Shown one piece after another: positions 33,956 to 45,475 of a stretch of 64,000 nucleotides of DNA. Source of the DNA: Chryseobacterium salivictor (GTDB taxonomy: Bacteria > Bacteroidota > Bacteroidia > Flavobacteriales > Weeksellaceae); NCBI RefSeq assembly GCF_004359195.1, contig NZ_CP037954.1, positions 1,798,001 through 1,862,000 of the forward strand, given 5' to 3'. The notes under the pieces are model-generated. The model saw nothing but the letters and a program-made list of their open reading frames with translations. It had not been told where the DNA came from and searched no databases. The position numbers were made by a program, and so were the translations under genes. The number at the start of each line of letters is the position of its first letter. The first letter of the stretch is position 1.

Positions 33956-34876
33956 ATGAAATTATTAGTTGTTGGTTCAGTGGCTTTCGATGCGATTGAA
34001 ACACCTTTCGGAAAAACAGATAAAATTTTGGGTGGCGCTGCAACCTATATCAGTATTGCTTCTTCGGTTTTAGGCGTGGAATCTGGAATTGTTTCCGTTG
34101 TTGGCGGCGATTTTCCACAGACCGATTTAGATATGCTTTCCGGAAGAGGGGTGAATATCGAAGGAATTGAAATTATCAAAGAAGGGAAAACTTTTTTCTG
34201 GAGCGGCAAATACCACAACGATCTGAATTCAAGAGATACTTTGGTTACCGAAGTAAACGTTTTGGAAAACTTCGATCCGAAAATTCCTGAATCAATGCAG
34301 GATGCCGAGATTTTATTATTGGGGAATCTTCATCCTGGCGTTCAGCTTTCTGTGTTGGAAAAAATGCACAACCGTCCGAAACTGGTTATTTTAGATACCA
34401 TGAATTTCTGGATGGATTCTGCTCTGGATATTTTAATGCAGATGATTGCGAAAACCGATGTAATCTCTATTAATGATGAAGAAGCAAGACAGCTTTCCGG
34501 TGAATATTCGCTGGTAAAAGCGGCTCAGAAAATCCATGCGATGGGACCGCAATTCGTGATCATCAAAAAAGGAGAACACGGTGCGCTGTTATTCCACGAA
34601 GGAAAAATCTTTGCCATTCCGGCATTGCCTTTAGAAGAAGTTTATGATCCAACCGGAGCGGGAGACACTTTTGCCGGAGGTTTTGCTTCTTATTTAGCGA
34701 AGAAAGAAGATTTCTCCTTTGAAACCATGAAATCTGCCCTGATCGTAGGTTCTGCCATGGCTTCCTTCACGGTGGAAAAATTCGGCACTCAGCGTTTAGA
34801 AGAAGTTACAGAAACGGAAATGATTGAAAGAATCAACAGTTTTAAAGAATTAACTACTTTTGAAGTAAACGTTTAA
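33956..34876 (+). CDS. PfkB family carbohydrate kinase
   Basis: A 306-residue ribokinase-fold sugar kinase. N-terminal KLLVVGSVAFDAIETP and GGAATYISIASS give the substrate site. The C-terminal PfkB signature DPTGAGDTFAGG (residues 231-242) provides the anion hole and catalytic base Asp237. It phosphorylates a sugar or nucleoside with ATP; the exact substrate (ribose, adenosine or other) is not evident. It is followed after 90 bases by the PpiC-type genes. Confidence 0.9.
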   Translation: MKLLVVGSVAFDAIETPFGKTDKILGGAATYISIASSVLGVESGIVSVVGGDFPQTDLDMLSGRGVNIEGIEIIKEGKTFFWSGKYHNDLNSRDTLVTEVNVLENFDPKIPESMQDAEILLLGNLHPGVQLSVLEKMHNRPKLVILDTMNFWMDSALDILMQMIAKTDVISINDEEARQLSGEYSLVKAAQKIHAMGPQFVIIKKGEHGALLFHEGKIFAIPALPLEEVYDPTGAGDTFAGGFASYLAKKEDFSFETMKSALIVGSAMASFTVEKFGTQRLEEVTETEMIERINSFKELTTFEVNV

Positions 34877-34966
34877 CTTTCCACGGATTAAAGAATCAGA
34901 ATTCCGGGAACAACTACATTTCTTCTCGGAATGATAAATTTAAAATTGGATTAATCTTCAAAAAAA

Positions 34967-36811
34967 ATGACAGATAAAAATATGAGAAAAATAGTCGGTG
35001 TATTGATGATGATGGTTTTCGGCGGTGGAATTTCTGCACAATATATGATGGTGGGCAAAGACAGTATTTCGCTGGCTCAGTTCAAGAAAGAAAATTTATA
35101 CGGTTTAGAAAATGCCGGTGTGGCCAATACCATTAATTCTATACAGAATTTCTACCTGTTTCAGCAATTTGCAGCCGAGAAAAAAGCAGATACCTTGACT
35201 TATTTCCGTGAAAGAATGTCGGAAAAAGAAGCGGAGTTGAGAAGTAAATATTTTTTTCCGTCACAGGTGATCGATCCGGTTTTAAATGATTTTGTTAAAG
35301 ATAATCAGACAGAAAAAGAAGTTCAGGTTTTCATCTTAGAAAAAACGGAAGGCGATAAAACAGATTATCAGCAGGTTTATAACGATGTGAAATCCGGTAA
35401 ACTGACCATCGAAGAAGCCATCTCAAAATACACAAAAGCGAATCCCAAACCAATTTATATTAAGCCGGGAAGTCTTGATAATCAAATGTATGCAGAGATT
35501 AAAACTTCGCCGAATAATACACTGACCAAATTTTTCAACACTCCTTCCTATATAGGTTTTGCCAAAGTTCTGAATTCCAGACCAAGTTTGGGTTACATGA
35601 TTTTTGGAACGATCTCTTTTCCTAAAGATGCCAGTTCTGATTCGGTAAAAGATAAAATTTACCGGGATTTGAAAGAAGGAAAAACCTTTCAGGACGTGGC
35701 AAAATTGTATGGTGCCAATGAACATGAGAAAGATAACGGTGGCGTAATCATGGGGTCACCAACTTTGCCGGACGAAGTTTATGAACTGTTCAAAGGAAAA
35801 AAAGCGGGATATTACACGCCGGAACCTTTGCTTTTTGGCGACAGTTATTTTGTTTTTAATATTTATAATGTTGAACCTTATGTTTTAACAGAAAAAAACA
35901 GAGCATTCTTTCTGAGAGAGATGAACAGCACGCTTTATGCTGAAATTTTACAGGACAGGATGACGGCTTACCTGAAAACAGATCCTTCTTATAAAGAATT
36001 TCCGGCTTTTCAGAACATCAAAAAATCGTATCAGAATTTAGTGGCGGCAAAAGACAGCGAACTTCTTTATCAGTATAAAAATGAAAAAGTAACCGCCGGA
36101 TTTATCAAAGAACTTGTTGGCGACAAAAAAGACGATGCTGCAAAACTATCACCTGCAGTGTGGGCAGAAGCTCTTAATAATATCAATTCCCAGGATGTTC
36201 TGAAAATTTACAGTCAGAACTTTACCAATCTTAAAAATGTAAAAGAGGAACTGGAAGCCAGTAAAAAATCACTTTACTCGGACTATATTTTCTCCAGATA
36301 TTTGACTGAAGAAATTGCAAAACACCCGGAATGGCTTACCGAATATTACAACCAGCACAAGTCCAAATACTTTTGGGGGGAAAGAGCAGAAGGTAGAGTT
36401 GCCATCTTCGGTGATGCAAAACTGACCAAAGATATTTCTAAAGAAATAAAAGATGTGAAGGCTTGGGAGTTTTTAAAAGGGAAATTCGCCGGAAAACTCA
36501 ATGACAAAAAACAGGTCCTGGTGAATTTTGAAAAAGGCGAAATGTCGAAAGAAGCTGATGTCTTTACCAAATACAATGTTCCTTTTAAAACAGGCGTTCA
36601 CACCACCAAAATGGGAGATAAATCTTTGGTGATCGCCATTGATAAAATACTTCCTCCGTCCCAGATGACTCAAGAAGAAGCAGCGGAAGAACTGAAAGAT
36701 GCGGTGACTGAAAAAAAGCTCAATGAAATCATCGCTGAACAGAAAGCAAAAACTAAAATTGTGGTTCAACCCGAATTCCTTAAGGATTTAGAAAAGAATT
36801 TTAAGAAATAA
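34967..36811 (+). CDS. exported PpiC-type peptidylprolyl isomerase
   Basis: A 614-residue periplasmic chaperone. The ATG at 34982 would open directly into the signal peptide (MRKIVGVLMMMVFGGGISAQ) and may be the real start; 34967 adds 5 residues. One parvulin-type domain is clear (GYMIFGTISFPKDAS, GKTFQDVAKLYGANEHEKD, NGGVIMGSPTLPDEVYELFK). The long C-terminal half is helical and Lys-rich. With the SurA-like gene 65 bases downstream it forms an outer-membrane-protein folding pair. Confidence 0.88.
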   Translation: MTDKNMRKIVGVLMMMVFGGGISAQYMMVGKDSISLAQFKKENLYGLENAGVANTINSIQNFYLFQQFAAEKKADTLTYFRERMSEKEAELRSKYFFPSQVIDPVLNDFVKDNQTEKEVQVFILEKTEGDKTDYQQVYNDVKSGKLTIEEAISKYTKANPKPIYIKPGSLDNQMYAEIKTSPNNTLTKFFNTPSYIGFAKVLNSRPSLGYMIFGTISFPKDASSDSVKDKIYRDLKEGKTFQDVAKLYGANEHEKDNGGVIMGSPTLPDEVYELFKGKKAGYYTPEPLLFGDSYFVFNIYNVEPYVLTEKNRAFFLREMNSTLYAEILQDRMTAYLKTDPSYKEFPAFQNIKKSYQNLVAAKDSELLYQYKNEKVTAGFIKELVGDKKDDAAKLSPAVWAEALNNINSQDVLKIYSQNFTNLKNVKEELEASKKSLYSDYIFSRYLTEEIAKHPEWLTEYYNQHKSKYFWGERAEGRVAIFGDAKLTKDISKEIKDVKAWEFLKGKFAGKLNDKKQVLVNFEKGEMSKEADVFTKYNVPFKTGVHTTKMGDKSLVIAIDKILPPSQMTQEEAAEELKDAVTEKKLNEIIAEQKAKTKIVVQPEFLKDLEKNFKK

Positions 36812-36876
36812 TTATAATAAAACATGCAGGTTATTTCGTTTAGAATGATAATTTTGCAAATCGATAAAAAATAGAT

Positions 36877-38247
36877 ATGAACAAAAATGTAAAATTCACC
36901 CTGCTTTTTAGCTTAATGCTTGTGTTTTTCGGGACTCTCAACAAAGCGCAGACGCATTTGAAAAAAGGCGATATGATTGACGGGATCGCGGTAGTCGTAG
37001 GGGATGAAATTATTTTAGAATCAGATATAGAAGAGCAGGCCAACTTTGCAAAACAGCAGGGCGCCAGTGTTGCAAACAAATGCGAATTTGTGGAAAGCAT
37101 CATCAACAATAAACTTTTGATCTATGAAGCCAAAAGAGATACGTTGATAGAAAACCGCTCGGCAGCCATCAAAGACCAGGCAAACCAAAAATACGCGCAG
37201 ATCTTAGGACAGTTTCCGGATGAGAAAACAATGCTGTCAACCTATAAGTTCCGTACCTCTTACGAGATGAAAAATGCCATCGAAAAGATTGATGCAGACA
37301 ACTATTACGGGCAGATGAAGTTCGGCAGAATTACTGATAAAGCAGACGTTACTCCCAATGAAGTAACCGATTTTTTCAATACTTTTCAATACCAGCTTCC
37401 GGAGGTGAAAGATGAAGTCTCGCTTTCCCAGATTGTCATGTATCCCAAACTGACCGATGCCCATAAAGATGAAATCATTGCACGACTCAATAAAATAAAA
37501 CAGGATATTTTAGCAGGCGAATCATTTGAAAGCCAGGCGAGAATCTATTCAGACGATCCGGGATCTGCCGCAAAAGGCGGATTGTACACCAATATTGCAA
37601 AAGGCAAAATGGTAAAACCCTTCGAAGCAGCAGCACTGAATCTGCAGGAAGGAGAAATGTCTGATCCCGTAGAATCCGATTTTGGATACCACCTCATTCA
37701 ACTGGTAAAGAAAAGTGGAAAGCAGTACGATGCCCGCCATATCCTCTTAAAGGCCGAACCGAATGCAGAAGAGATTCAGACTGCAAAAAAAGAATTAGAC
37801 AGCATCAGAACTTTAATTATCGATGGTAAAATGAGTTTCAAAGACGCAGCATATCGGTTTTCCGATGACAAACAAACCAAGTTCAATGCAGGAATTATAA
37901 GCGGACAGGACGGTTCAGATAAAATTGAAAAGCTAAATCTTCCGCCGACGATCTCTTACCAGATTGCAGGACATAACAAAGGTGACATCACCGATGTGTT
38001 TGAAGATACCGCGCAACAGGACCGAAAAACCGTAGCCATCATTAAAATCGATGATGTGATCGCAGCGCACAAACTGGATATTACTACCGATTACAACAGA
38101 ATTAAGCAAATGGCGCTCAATAAGAAGAAAAACGAAATGGTAGAAAAATGGGTAAAAGAAAAATTACCAAATGTATTTATCTCCATCAACGACCGTTACA
38201 AAGACTGTACTTTCAAAACCGACTGGCGTAAAACAGTTACCAAATAA
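36877..38247 (+). CDS. SurA-like peptidylprolyl isomerase
   Basis: A 456-residue exported protein (signal MNKNVKFTLLFSLMLVFFGT...NKAQ). It starts the mature part with IDGIAVVVGDEIILESDIEE, the SurA N-terminal pattern, and carries two parvulin domains: one at about residues 180-275 (EVSLSQIVMYPK, SAAKGGLYTNIAKGKMVKPF, DFGYHLIQLV) and a second at about 285-390 (YDARHILLKAEP, GKMSFKDAAYRFSDDKQT). It escorts outer membrane proteins through the periplasm. Strong terminator downstream. Confidence 0.92.
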   Translation: MNKNVKFTLLFSLMLVFFGTLNKAQTHLKKGDMIDGIAVVVGDEIILESDIEEQANFAKQQGASVANKCEFVESIINNKLLIYEAKRDTLIENRSAAIKDQANQKYAQILGQFPDEKTMLSTYKFRTSYEMKNAIEKIDADNYYGQMKFGRITDKADVTPNEVTDFFNTFQYQLPEVKDEVSLSQIVMYPKLTDAHKDEIIARLNKIKQDILAGESFESQARIYSDDPGSAAKGGLYTNIAKGKMVKPFEAAALNLQEGEMSDPVESDFGYHLIQLVKKSGKQYDARHILLKAEPNAEEIQTAKKELDSIRTLIIDGKMSFKDAAYRFSDDKQTKFNAGIISGQDGSDKIEKLNLPPTISYQIAGHNKGDITDVFEDTAQQDRKTVAIIKIDDVIAAHKLDITTDYNRIKQMALNKKKNEMVEKWVKEKLPNVFISINDRYKDCTFKTDWRKTVTK

Positions 38248-38254
38248 ATAAACT

Positions 38255-38284
38255 AAATCTCTGCACTAGCGGAGATTTTTTTTT
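38255..38284 (+). terminator. terminator of the PpiC/SurA operon
   Basis: AAATCTC (38255-38261) and GAGATTT (38272-38278) form the stem, followed by a T tract. Confidence 0.88.
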
Positions 38285-38612
38285 GCATTTCATTTGACAA
38301 ACTCAACGGGAAATAAGCATAAAAATCTGAATAGGGAGCAACAGGGTTTTCGCTTCCCAGAAAACCAGTCCCGCTTTTCGCTGTATCTTTTTTTCGTCGT
38401 TCCTCCTCTAAAAAAGGATGACGCTGCAATCGGGGCTAGAATATCAGGTGTTTTTTATTTTCGAAAGAATATCCAACGTCTGTAATAAAAGAAGTTCTTT
38501 TGATCATTTGTGAGGGATTATTGCTATTTTAGTTGTGTAATAATGTTGTACGCGTAAACTGCCGTTAAGAGGTAAAATATTTTGAAAAATCACCAAAAAC
38601 AAATTACGATAA
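38285..38612. other. intergenic with a dispersed hairpin repeat
   Basis: No gene. About 38335-38450 carries a unit with TTTTCGCTTCCCAGAAAACC, CCCGCTTTTCGCTGTATCTT, an inverted repeat CGTCGTTCCT...AGGATGACG and GCAATCGGGGCTAG. This is the shape of a dispersed intergenic repeat common in Chryseobacterium-type genomes (from memory). A 63-codon frame across it is not a gene. Confidence 0.55.
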
Positions 38613-38861
38613 ATGAAACAGAAAGAACCATCAGAATTATCAGATCAGGAACTCTTGCAGGAAGTACAGAAAATAAAATCATCTTTAATCGTCAATGCGG
38701 TATTATGCGGCATCATGATTGGTGTTGCCACTTACAGCACGGTAAAAAACGGACTGGGAATTCTCACTTTTTTCCCGCTCTTTTTCATTCCGGTGTTTAC
38801 TAAAAACAGAGCCCGCAAAAAAGCCGTAGAAAACCAACTGAAAGAACGAAACCTTGTATAA
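38613..38861 (+). CDS. small two-helix membrane protein
   Basis: An 82-residue protein: an acidic helical N-terminus (ELSDQELLQEVQKIKSSLIV), then NAVLCGIMIGVATYSTVKNG and LGILTFFPLFFIPVFTKN as two membrane segments, and a basic tail. Proteins of this pattern are frequent hypothetical proteins in Weeksellaceae. The overlapping frame from 38582 is the wrong one: it lacks any membrane pattern. Function unknown. Confidence 0.75.
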   Translation: MKQKEPSELSDQELLQEVQKIKSSLIVNAVLCGIMIGVATYSTVKNGLGILTFFPLFFIPVFTKNRARKKAVENQLKERNLV

Positions 38862-39046
38862 AATATCACGCCCGTATTCCACAATATTCTATTATTTCGT
38901 TCTGTTTAGAACGAAATAATTTTTAAGCCCGCTGGTTTTGAAGGCTATCTTTGATGAATGTATTTTGATGGATCATCATTTCTTTTCAATTGTTATCCTT
39001 ACTTTGCTGGCGAAAAACATATTCATTAACAACGAAAATCATAAAT

Positions 39047-39385
39047 ATGGAAGAATTAAACAATCTTGAATTGACCCTTTTAAACGCTTTGACCGAAAAA
39101 TATCCCTCTTTAAAATCTCATATTCCCTATTTAAAACTGAAGGAAAGAAAAAACACCGGCGTCGGAATGCTGGTAGATCTGGAATATGTAAATGGTGATG
39201 AATTAAATTTTGATGATATGAATGCATTATTCAGTAATGGAGAAAATATAGAAATTAAAGGTTTAAAACAGGGTTTGAATTATGTAATTGATGTTACTGA
39301 CGGCAAAATTTTATATATCGAATTTTCAACATACGGTGAAAATTGGAATGGAGAATTTGGGGAATATAAAATTATTAAAGATTAG
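39047..39385 (+). CDS. hypothetical protein, 112 residues
   Basis: The start at ATG 39047 is preferred over an upstream in-frame start at 38990, whose translation looks non-coding. The protein starts MEELNNLELTLLNALTEKYP, then GVGMLVDLEYVNGDELNFDD, GLKQGLNYVIDVTDGKILYI and ends EYKIIKD. It is acidic, soluble and alpha/beta. The pattern of short strands after an N-terminal helix recalls small immunity-type or SMI1-like proteins, but I see no toxin beside it and do not assign it. Confidence 0.6.
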   Translation: MEELNNLELTLLNALTEKYPSLKSHIPYLKLKERKNTGVGMLVDLEYVNGDELNFDDMNALFSNGENIEIKGLKQGLNYVIDVTDGKILYIEFSTYGENWNGEFGEYKIIKD

Positions 39386-39520
39386 CTTTTTGTTTTAAAA
39401 GAGGTTTCTCCTGCGTTCATTTTTTGATGATGATAAAAATATCAGATTTACCTTTTTCTTCTGTAATAAATTTTCACTCCCACATTTTTTCCTCACCGCC
39501 GAATTATTTAAATTTACCAC

Positions 39521-40510
39521 ATGAGTAATTTTTTAGATTTTGGCGTGGCCAAAAAGATGAAAGAAATGAGTGAAAAACAAAATAAAGTCACCCAATTATT
39601 TGAAATAAAATATCCTATCATTCAGGGTGGAATGATTTGGCATTCCGGTTGGCGTCTGGCTTCTGCGGTATCGAATTCGGGCGGTTTGGGCTTAATCGGA
39701 GCCGGGAGTATGTATCCCGATATTCTGCGTGAAAACATCCGCAAATGCAAAGCCGCGACCAGCAAACCTTTTGGGGTAAACGTTCCGATGCTCTATCCGA
39801 ATTTAGAAGAAATCATCCAGATTGTTTTGGAAGAAGGCGTGAAGACTATTTTCACCTCGGCCGGAAATCCCAAAATCTATACCGAATCATTAAAGAAAGA
39901 AGGTTTAAAAGTCGCTCACGTGGTTTCCTCGACCAAGTTTGCCATGAAATGCGAAGATGCGGGCGTTGATGCCATTGTCGCAGAAGGTTTCGAGGCCGGC
40001 GGACATAACGGTCGAGATGAAACGACCACTTTCTGTTTAATTCCAAACGTGAAACAGCATATTTCAAAACCTTTAATCGCCGCGGGTGGAATCGCGTTAG
40101 GTTCTCAAATGAAAGCGGCCATGATTCTGGGTGCAGACGGCGTGCAGATTGGTTCGCGGTTCGCGGCGACCGAAGAAGCGAGTTCGCATGAAAACTTTAA
40201 AAATAAAGTCATCTCTTTAAATGAAGGCGATACGTATTTGACTTTAAAAGAATTGGCGCCCGTTCGTTTGGTGAAAAATAAATTTTTCCACGATTTGGAA
40301 AAACTTTACGATCAAGGCAGAGATGCCGAGGTTTTAAGAGAAACCCTCGGAAGAGCCAGAGCTAAGCGTGGAATGTTCGAAGGTGATTTAGAAGAAGGCG
40401 AATTAGAAATCGGTCAGGTCTCGGCGTTAATTCATGAAATTTTGCCTGTTAAAAAAGTCTTTGAAAATTTATTGAAAGAATATCGGGAAGTAAATTCCTT
40501 TGATTTATAA
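39521..40510 (+). CDS. nitronate monooxygenase / FabK-type flavoprotein
   Basis: A 329-residue FMN enzyme of the 2-nitropropane dioxygenase family; an internal ATG at 39566 (MSEKQNKVTQLFEIKYPIIQ) could be the real start. Motifs: PIIQGGMIWHSGWRLASAVS, GGLGLIGAGSM, GFEAGGHNGRDE (with the His of nitronate monooxygenases) and AAGGIALGSQMKAAMILGAD, GVQIGSRF for the phosphate-binding end. It oxidises alkyl nitronates, or acts as an enoyl-ACP reductase if FabK-like; the GGHNG motif fits both. Monocistronic, with a terminator right after. Confidence 0.88.
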   Translation: MSNFLDFGVAKKMKEMSEKQNKVTQLFEIKYPIIQGGMIWHSGWRLASAVSNSGGLGLIGAGSMYPDILRENIRKCKAATSKPFGVNVPMLYPNLEEIIQIVLEEGVKTIFTSAGNPKIYTESLKKEGLKVAHVVSSTKFAMKCEDAGVDAIVAEGFEAGGHNGRDETTTFCLIPNVKQHISKPLIAAGGIALGSQMKAAMILGADGVQIGSRFAATEEASSHENFKNKVISLNEGDTYLTLKELAPVRLVKNKFFHDLEKLYDQGRDAEVLRETLGRARAKRGMFEGDLEEGELEIGQVSALIHEILPVKKVFENLLKEYREVNSFDL

Positions 40511-40517
40511 ATAAAAA

Positions 40518-40553
40518 AATTCCGTCCCGCATTTACGTGACGGAATTTTTTTT
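40518..40553. terminator. bidirectional terminator
   Basis: AATTCCGTC (40518-40526) and GACGGAATT (40539-40547) form a 9-bp stem with T tracts on both strands. It ends the nitronate monooxygenase gene from the left and the 41-residue gene from the right. Confidence 0.9.
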
Positions 40554-40557
40554 ACTC

Positions 40558-40683
40558 CTAATTTTTTACAACTGCTTTTGCCTGTTGGTTTTTCAATTGT
40601 CTTTCGTCATATTTTTTTACAATAAAAGCGATGATCATCGGTGAAACCCAAATCAGGATTTTTCTTAAAAGTACAGGATTCAT
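40558..40683 (-). CDS. 41-residue conserved-type membrane peptide
   Basis: ATG 40683 gives MNPVLLRKILIWVSPMIIAF, then IVKKYDERQLKNQQAKAVVK and N, and stops at 40558-40560. There is one membrane segment (residues about 4-22) and a basic C-terminal helix. The terminator at 40518-40553 lies directly after it, which supports it being a gene. Similar 40-45 residue peptides occur in Chryseobacterium-type genomes as hypothetical proteins. Function unknown. Confidence 0.65.
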   Translation of the reverse strand: MNPVLLRKILIWVSPMIIAFIVKKYDERQLKNQQAKAVVKN

Positions 40684-40792
40684 AATAGTATTTTTTTATG
40701 TTAACCTTATTTGCAATTTGTTTGCCAAATATGATTCAAATCAGATTTTTGGCATTGATTCATTGGCTATATTTGTTCTATAGAATCACAAA

Positions 40793-40891
40793 ATGGGAAC
40801 CGCTCAATTAAATTTTCTAAAATTATCCGAACTGTTTTTGGATTTGTTCTCATTGCTCCTGTTTAAAAAATTCCTGCGCAAACCGACTTAA
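40793..40891 (+). CDS. possible 32-residue leader peptide before tpl
   Basis: ATG 40793 opens MGTAQLNFLKLSELFLDLFS, then LLLFKKFLRKPT and stop, 81 bases before the tyrosine phenol-lyase start. After it comes CAATTCGTCAATTG, a 5-bp stem, followed by GGTTTTTTATT, terminator-like. Leader peptides control tryptophanase operons, but this peptide has neither Trp nor Tyr, so a TnaC-like mechanism is not supported. It may be a small hydrophobic peptide or chance. Confidence 0.3.
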   Translation: MGTAQLNFLKLSELFLDLFSLLLFKKFLRKPT

Positions 40892-40933
40892 CTTTTTTTG
40901 TTTTTTCAATTCGTCAATTGGGTTTTTTATTAA

Positions 40934-42352
<1,419 letters not shown>

Positions 42353-42358
42353 ACAAAC

Positions 42359-42391
42359 GAAACCACCTCGAAATGAGGTGGTTTCTGTTTT
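42359..42391 (+). terminator. terminator of tpl
   Basis: AAACCACCTC and GAGGTGGTTT form a 10-bp stem with a GAAAT-type loop. The same hairpin, inverted, ends the pnp gene at 43130-43158. Confidence 0.92.
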
Positions 42392-42641
42392 AATAATTAT
42401 TTTTTCGATTCATAAAAAGTGGAAAGAAACCTGAAGTTTGAATTATTTAATAAATCAGTTTTTATTAAATACTTAAAACCTGTTTAAATTTGTGTAAAAA
42501 CCACCAAAGGCACCAAAGGGATATTTCTTTTAGAGTATTTTCTTTTTAGATTTTATTTTGCTCATTTTGCGGTTTAACTATTTTTATCATTTTTAAACAG
42601 GCTTAAAGTTTAAATCTGTTCACACATCAGATAATCAGGAC

Positions 42642-42977
42642 TTAAAACTTCTTCTTCAAAGCTTCCCCTTCAAACGAAATTCCTTCCCAACCGAACTCCA
42701 TAAAGTTTCTGATATTCTGATGATCGGTTCCTTCAGGATTTTCCAAAACATCATTTCTATAGAAATCTCCAAATAATGATAAGGTTTCTTCTTTTGATAG
42801 ATCATTCAATTTTGCAAAACTGAAAACTTTGCAGGAACCGTTGTTTTGATTGCCTTCATTGATCGTATTTCCATTCTTGAATTGCGTTGGTGTAAAGTTG
42901 TAATGCTCATCAATGTAAGCGATGACTTCTTTAAAACCGATTGTTTCCGGCGTGTTTTTTATATGTTCTAACAGCAT
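42642..42977 (-). CDS. HopJ-type III effector family protein
   Basis: A 111-residue protein of the HopJ family: FKEVIAYIDEHYNFTPTQFK, NGNTINEGNQNNGSCKVFSF, LSLFGDFYRNDVLENPEGTD and HQNIRNFMEFGWEGISFEGE. The family was named after a Pseudomonas effector but is widespread in free-living bacteria without type III secretion, as here, so an effector role is unlikely. Biochemical function is not known. Monocistronic between two terminators. Confidence 0.9.
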   Translation of the reverse strand: MLLEHIKNTPETIGFKEVIAYIDEHYNFTPTQFKNGNTINEGNQNNGSCKVFSFAKLNDLSKEETLSLFGDFYRNDVLENPEGTDHQNIRNFMEFGWEGISFEGEALKKKF

Positions 42978-43127
42978 TTTTAAATTTTTTCAAAAATAAG
43001 AACATAATAGTATCTGCGCAAAAAAATTGGTATAGGAGTTCATCATCAAAAAAATGCTGACTCCGGTAAATCTCCGTAACACACTTAATGAATTAATCTT
43101 TGTTGTACCTTGATTTGAAACTTTAAA

Positions 43128-43158
43128 AAAAAAAAACCACCTCATTTCGAGGTGGTTC
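43128..43158 (-). terminator. terminator of pnp
   Basis: On the minus strand AACCACCTC-GAAAT-GAGGTGGTT is followed by a run of more than ten T. Confidence 0.92.
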
Positions 43159-43166
43159 CTATTATT

Positions 43167-45398
43167 TTATCCGTTATTTTCAGGATTATGTCCGCCGTTA
43201 TTTTCCGGTCGGTCATCTCTTCGTTGAGGTCTGTCACCTTGTGATCGGTCTTCTCTCGGTCTGTCGTTATTCGGTCTTTCTTCACGAGCCGGTCTTGGCA
43301 ACAAAACTTTTCTTGAAAGTTTCATTTTCTTACGGTCATCGTAACCCATGAATTTCACTTCTACCTGATCGCCTTCGTTGTAAGGAACTTTATCCAAACG
43401 TGCCCATTCGATCTCAGAAATATGCAATAAACCTTCAGTTCCTTTTGCAATCGCTACAAAAGCACCGAAATCCATTACTTTTACAACTCTGCCGTTGTAT
43501 ACACTTCCAACCACAGGAACGAAACAGATTTCGTTAATCGCTGCAATCGTGGCGTTGATGTTTTCTCTGTTCACCCCGGAAATTTCGATTCTTCCGATTT
43601 CGCCAATTTCTTCGATCGCGATAACGGTTTCGAAATCTTTCTGCATCTGCTGAATAATTTTTCCTCCAGGTCCAATAATCGCTCCGATGAAGTCTTTGGA
43701 GATTTCCAAAACTTCCATTTTCGGTGCGTGTGGTTTAACGTCTGGTCTTGGTGCGTCAAGGGTTTTCAATAATTCATTAAGGATATGCAGTCTTCCGTCT
43801 TTCGCCTGGATTAATGCTTTTTCCATAATGTCCATTGTAAGACCTTCCACCTTAATGTCCATCTGACAAGCCGTGATTCCGTCTGCAGTTCCTGTTACTT
43901 TGAAATCCATATCACCTAAGTGATCTTCATCTCCTAAGATATCGGAAAGTACGGTGAATTTACCTGATTTAGGATCAGTTACCAATCCCATAGCAATTCC
44001 GGATACCGGTTTTGAAATTTGTACCCCTGCATCCATTAATGCTAAAGTTCCTGCACAAACAGTTGCCATAGAAGACGAACCGTTTGATTCTAAAATATCA
44101 GAAACGATACGGATGGTGTAAGGATTTTCTGTAGGAATCATTTTTGCCAAAGCTCTCTGAGCCAGGTTTCCGTGACCTACTTCTCTTCTTGAAGTTCCTC
44201 TTAAAGGTCTTGCTTCACCCGTTGAGAACGGTGGAAAGTTGTAATGTAAGAAGAATTTCTGATCATAATTAATCGCAACCGTATCCACCATGTTCGCATC
44301 TTTTACAGATCCTAAAGTTACGGCAGTCAGTGACTGAGTTTCTCCTCTGGTAAAGATTGCAGAACCGTGAGCTCCCGGTAAATAATCAACTTCTGACCAG
44401 ATCGGACGAATCGTTTCCGGACTTCTTCCATCCAAACGGATTTTGTCGTTCAAGATCATTTGACGCATTGCTTCTTTTTCTACATCGTGGAAATAGATTT
44501 TTGCGTAAGGGGTTACTGTTACTAATTCTTCCTCAGAATACTGCGTTAAGAAGTCAGCTAAAACCGCCTGGAAGTTATCATGTCTTTCTTCTTTAGCAGA
44601 AGGCGTTTTTGCAATGTCTAATACTTTATCATAAGTTTGGGCCCAAACTTTTTCGCGAATTTCTTCGTTGTGATCTTCGTGGGAATATTCTCTTTTTGGA
44701 AGAGATTTGCCAACTCTCTCGGCTAATCTTTCCTGAGCGGCTACCTGAACTTTAATTTCTTCGTGTGCGAATTTGATTGCTTCGATCATTTCCTGTTCAG
44801 AAATTTCTTCCATTTCACCTTCAACCATTACGATAGAATCTTTGGTCGCTCCAACCATAATATTTAAATCAGCTTTCGCTAAATTCTCCATACTTGGGTT
44901 AACAACCAATTTTCCGTCGATTCTGGCTACGGTAACTTCAGACATTGGTCCGTTGAAAGGAATATCGGTAATTGCGATCGCTGCGGAGGCTGCTAAACCT
45001 GCCAAAGCTTCCGGCATGCACTCTTTATCATAAGAAATCAGGGAAATCATCACCTGAACTTCTGCATGGAAATCGGATGGGAAAAGCGGACGCAAAACGC
45101 GGTCAACTAATCTCATTGTTAAAATTTCCTCGTCAGATGGTCTTGCTTCTCTTCTGAAGAAGTTTCCCGGGATTTTTCCTGCAGAATAAAATTTCTCTCT
45201 GTAATCTACTGTCAGTGGCAGAAAATCAACGCCTGGTTTCGCTTCTTTGCTGGCGACAACAGTTGCTAAAAGCATCGTACCTCCCATTCTTACGACTACA
45301 GCACCGTTGGCTTGTTTCGCTAATTTTCCTGTTTCGATGGTAATTTCTCTACCATCTTTTAATTGAATTGTTTCAATAATTGCTTGTGGAGCATTCAT
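43167..45398 (-). CDS. pnp: polyribonucleotide nucleotidyltransferase
   Basis: A 743-residue PNPase. Two RNase PH domains (residues about 10-235 and 310-545; the second holds [20 protein letters not shown] and [17 protein letters not shown]), a KH domain with [17 protein letters not shown] (about 565-610), an S1 domain ([20 protein letters not shown]) and an Arg/Asp/Asn-rich tail ([20 protein letters not shown]) that may bind RNA or partners. It degrades RNA 3' to 5' with phosphate. A TATCTTTG promoter box lies 70 bases upstream. Confidence 0.96.
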   Translation of the reverse strand: MNAPQAIIETIQLKDGREITIETGKLAKQANGAVVVRMGGTMLLATVVASKEAKPGVDFLPLTVDYREKFYSAGKIPGNFFRREARPSDEEILTMRLVDRVLRPLFPSDFHAEVQVMISLISYDKECMPEALAGLAASAAIAITDIPFNGPMSEVTVARIDGKLVVNPSMENLAKADLNIMVGATKDSIVMVEGEMEEISEQEMIEAIKFAHEEIKVQVAAQERLAERVGKSLPKREYSHEDHNEEIREKVWAQTYDKVLDIAKTPSAKEERHDNFQAVLADFLTQYSEEELVTVTPYAKIYFHDVEKEAMRQMILNDKIRLDGRSPETIRPIWSEVDYLPGAHGSAIFTRGETQSLTAVTLGSVKDANMVDTVAINYDQKFFLHYNFPPFSTGEARPLRGTSRREVGHGNLAQRALAKMIPTENPYTIRIVSDILESNGSSSMATVCAGTLALMDAGVQISKPVSGIAMGLVTDPKSGKFTVLSDILGDEDHLGDMDFKVTGTADGITACQMDIKVEGLTMDIMEKALIQAKDGRLHILNELLKTLDAPRPDVKPHAPKMEVLEISKDFIGAIIGPGGKIIQQMQKDFETVIAIEEIGEIGRIEISGVNRENINATIAAINEICFVPVVGSVYNGRVVKVMDFGAFVAIAKGTEGLLHISEIEWARLDKVPYNEGDQVEVKFMGYDDRKKMKLSRKVLLPRPAREERPNNDRPREDRSQGDRPQRRDDRPENNGGHNPENNG

Positions 45399-45467
45399 AA
45401 AATTTGTTCGTCTTTGGCACTCCGTATTGAGTGCGGTTTGTATTTAATCTATTTAAATTTTCGAGGG

Positions 45468-45475
45468 CAAAGATA
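45468..45475 (-). promoter_or_regulatory. pnp promoter -7 box
   Basis: On the minus strand TATCTTTG fits TAnnTTTG and predicts a 5' leader of about 65 bases for pnp, long enough for the autoregulation by leader processing known in other bacteria. No RNA structure is evident. Confidence 0.6.

Noticed and set aside
38294..38485. 63-codon frame after the SurA-type gene
   Set aside because: It lies across a hairpin-type dispersed repeat and has no protein-like pattern.
42642..42977. HopJ-type protein as a secreted effector
   Set aside because: No type III secretion genes, no signal; the family is common in free-living bacteria.
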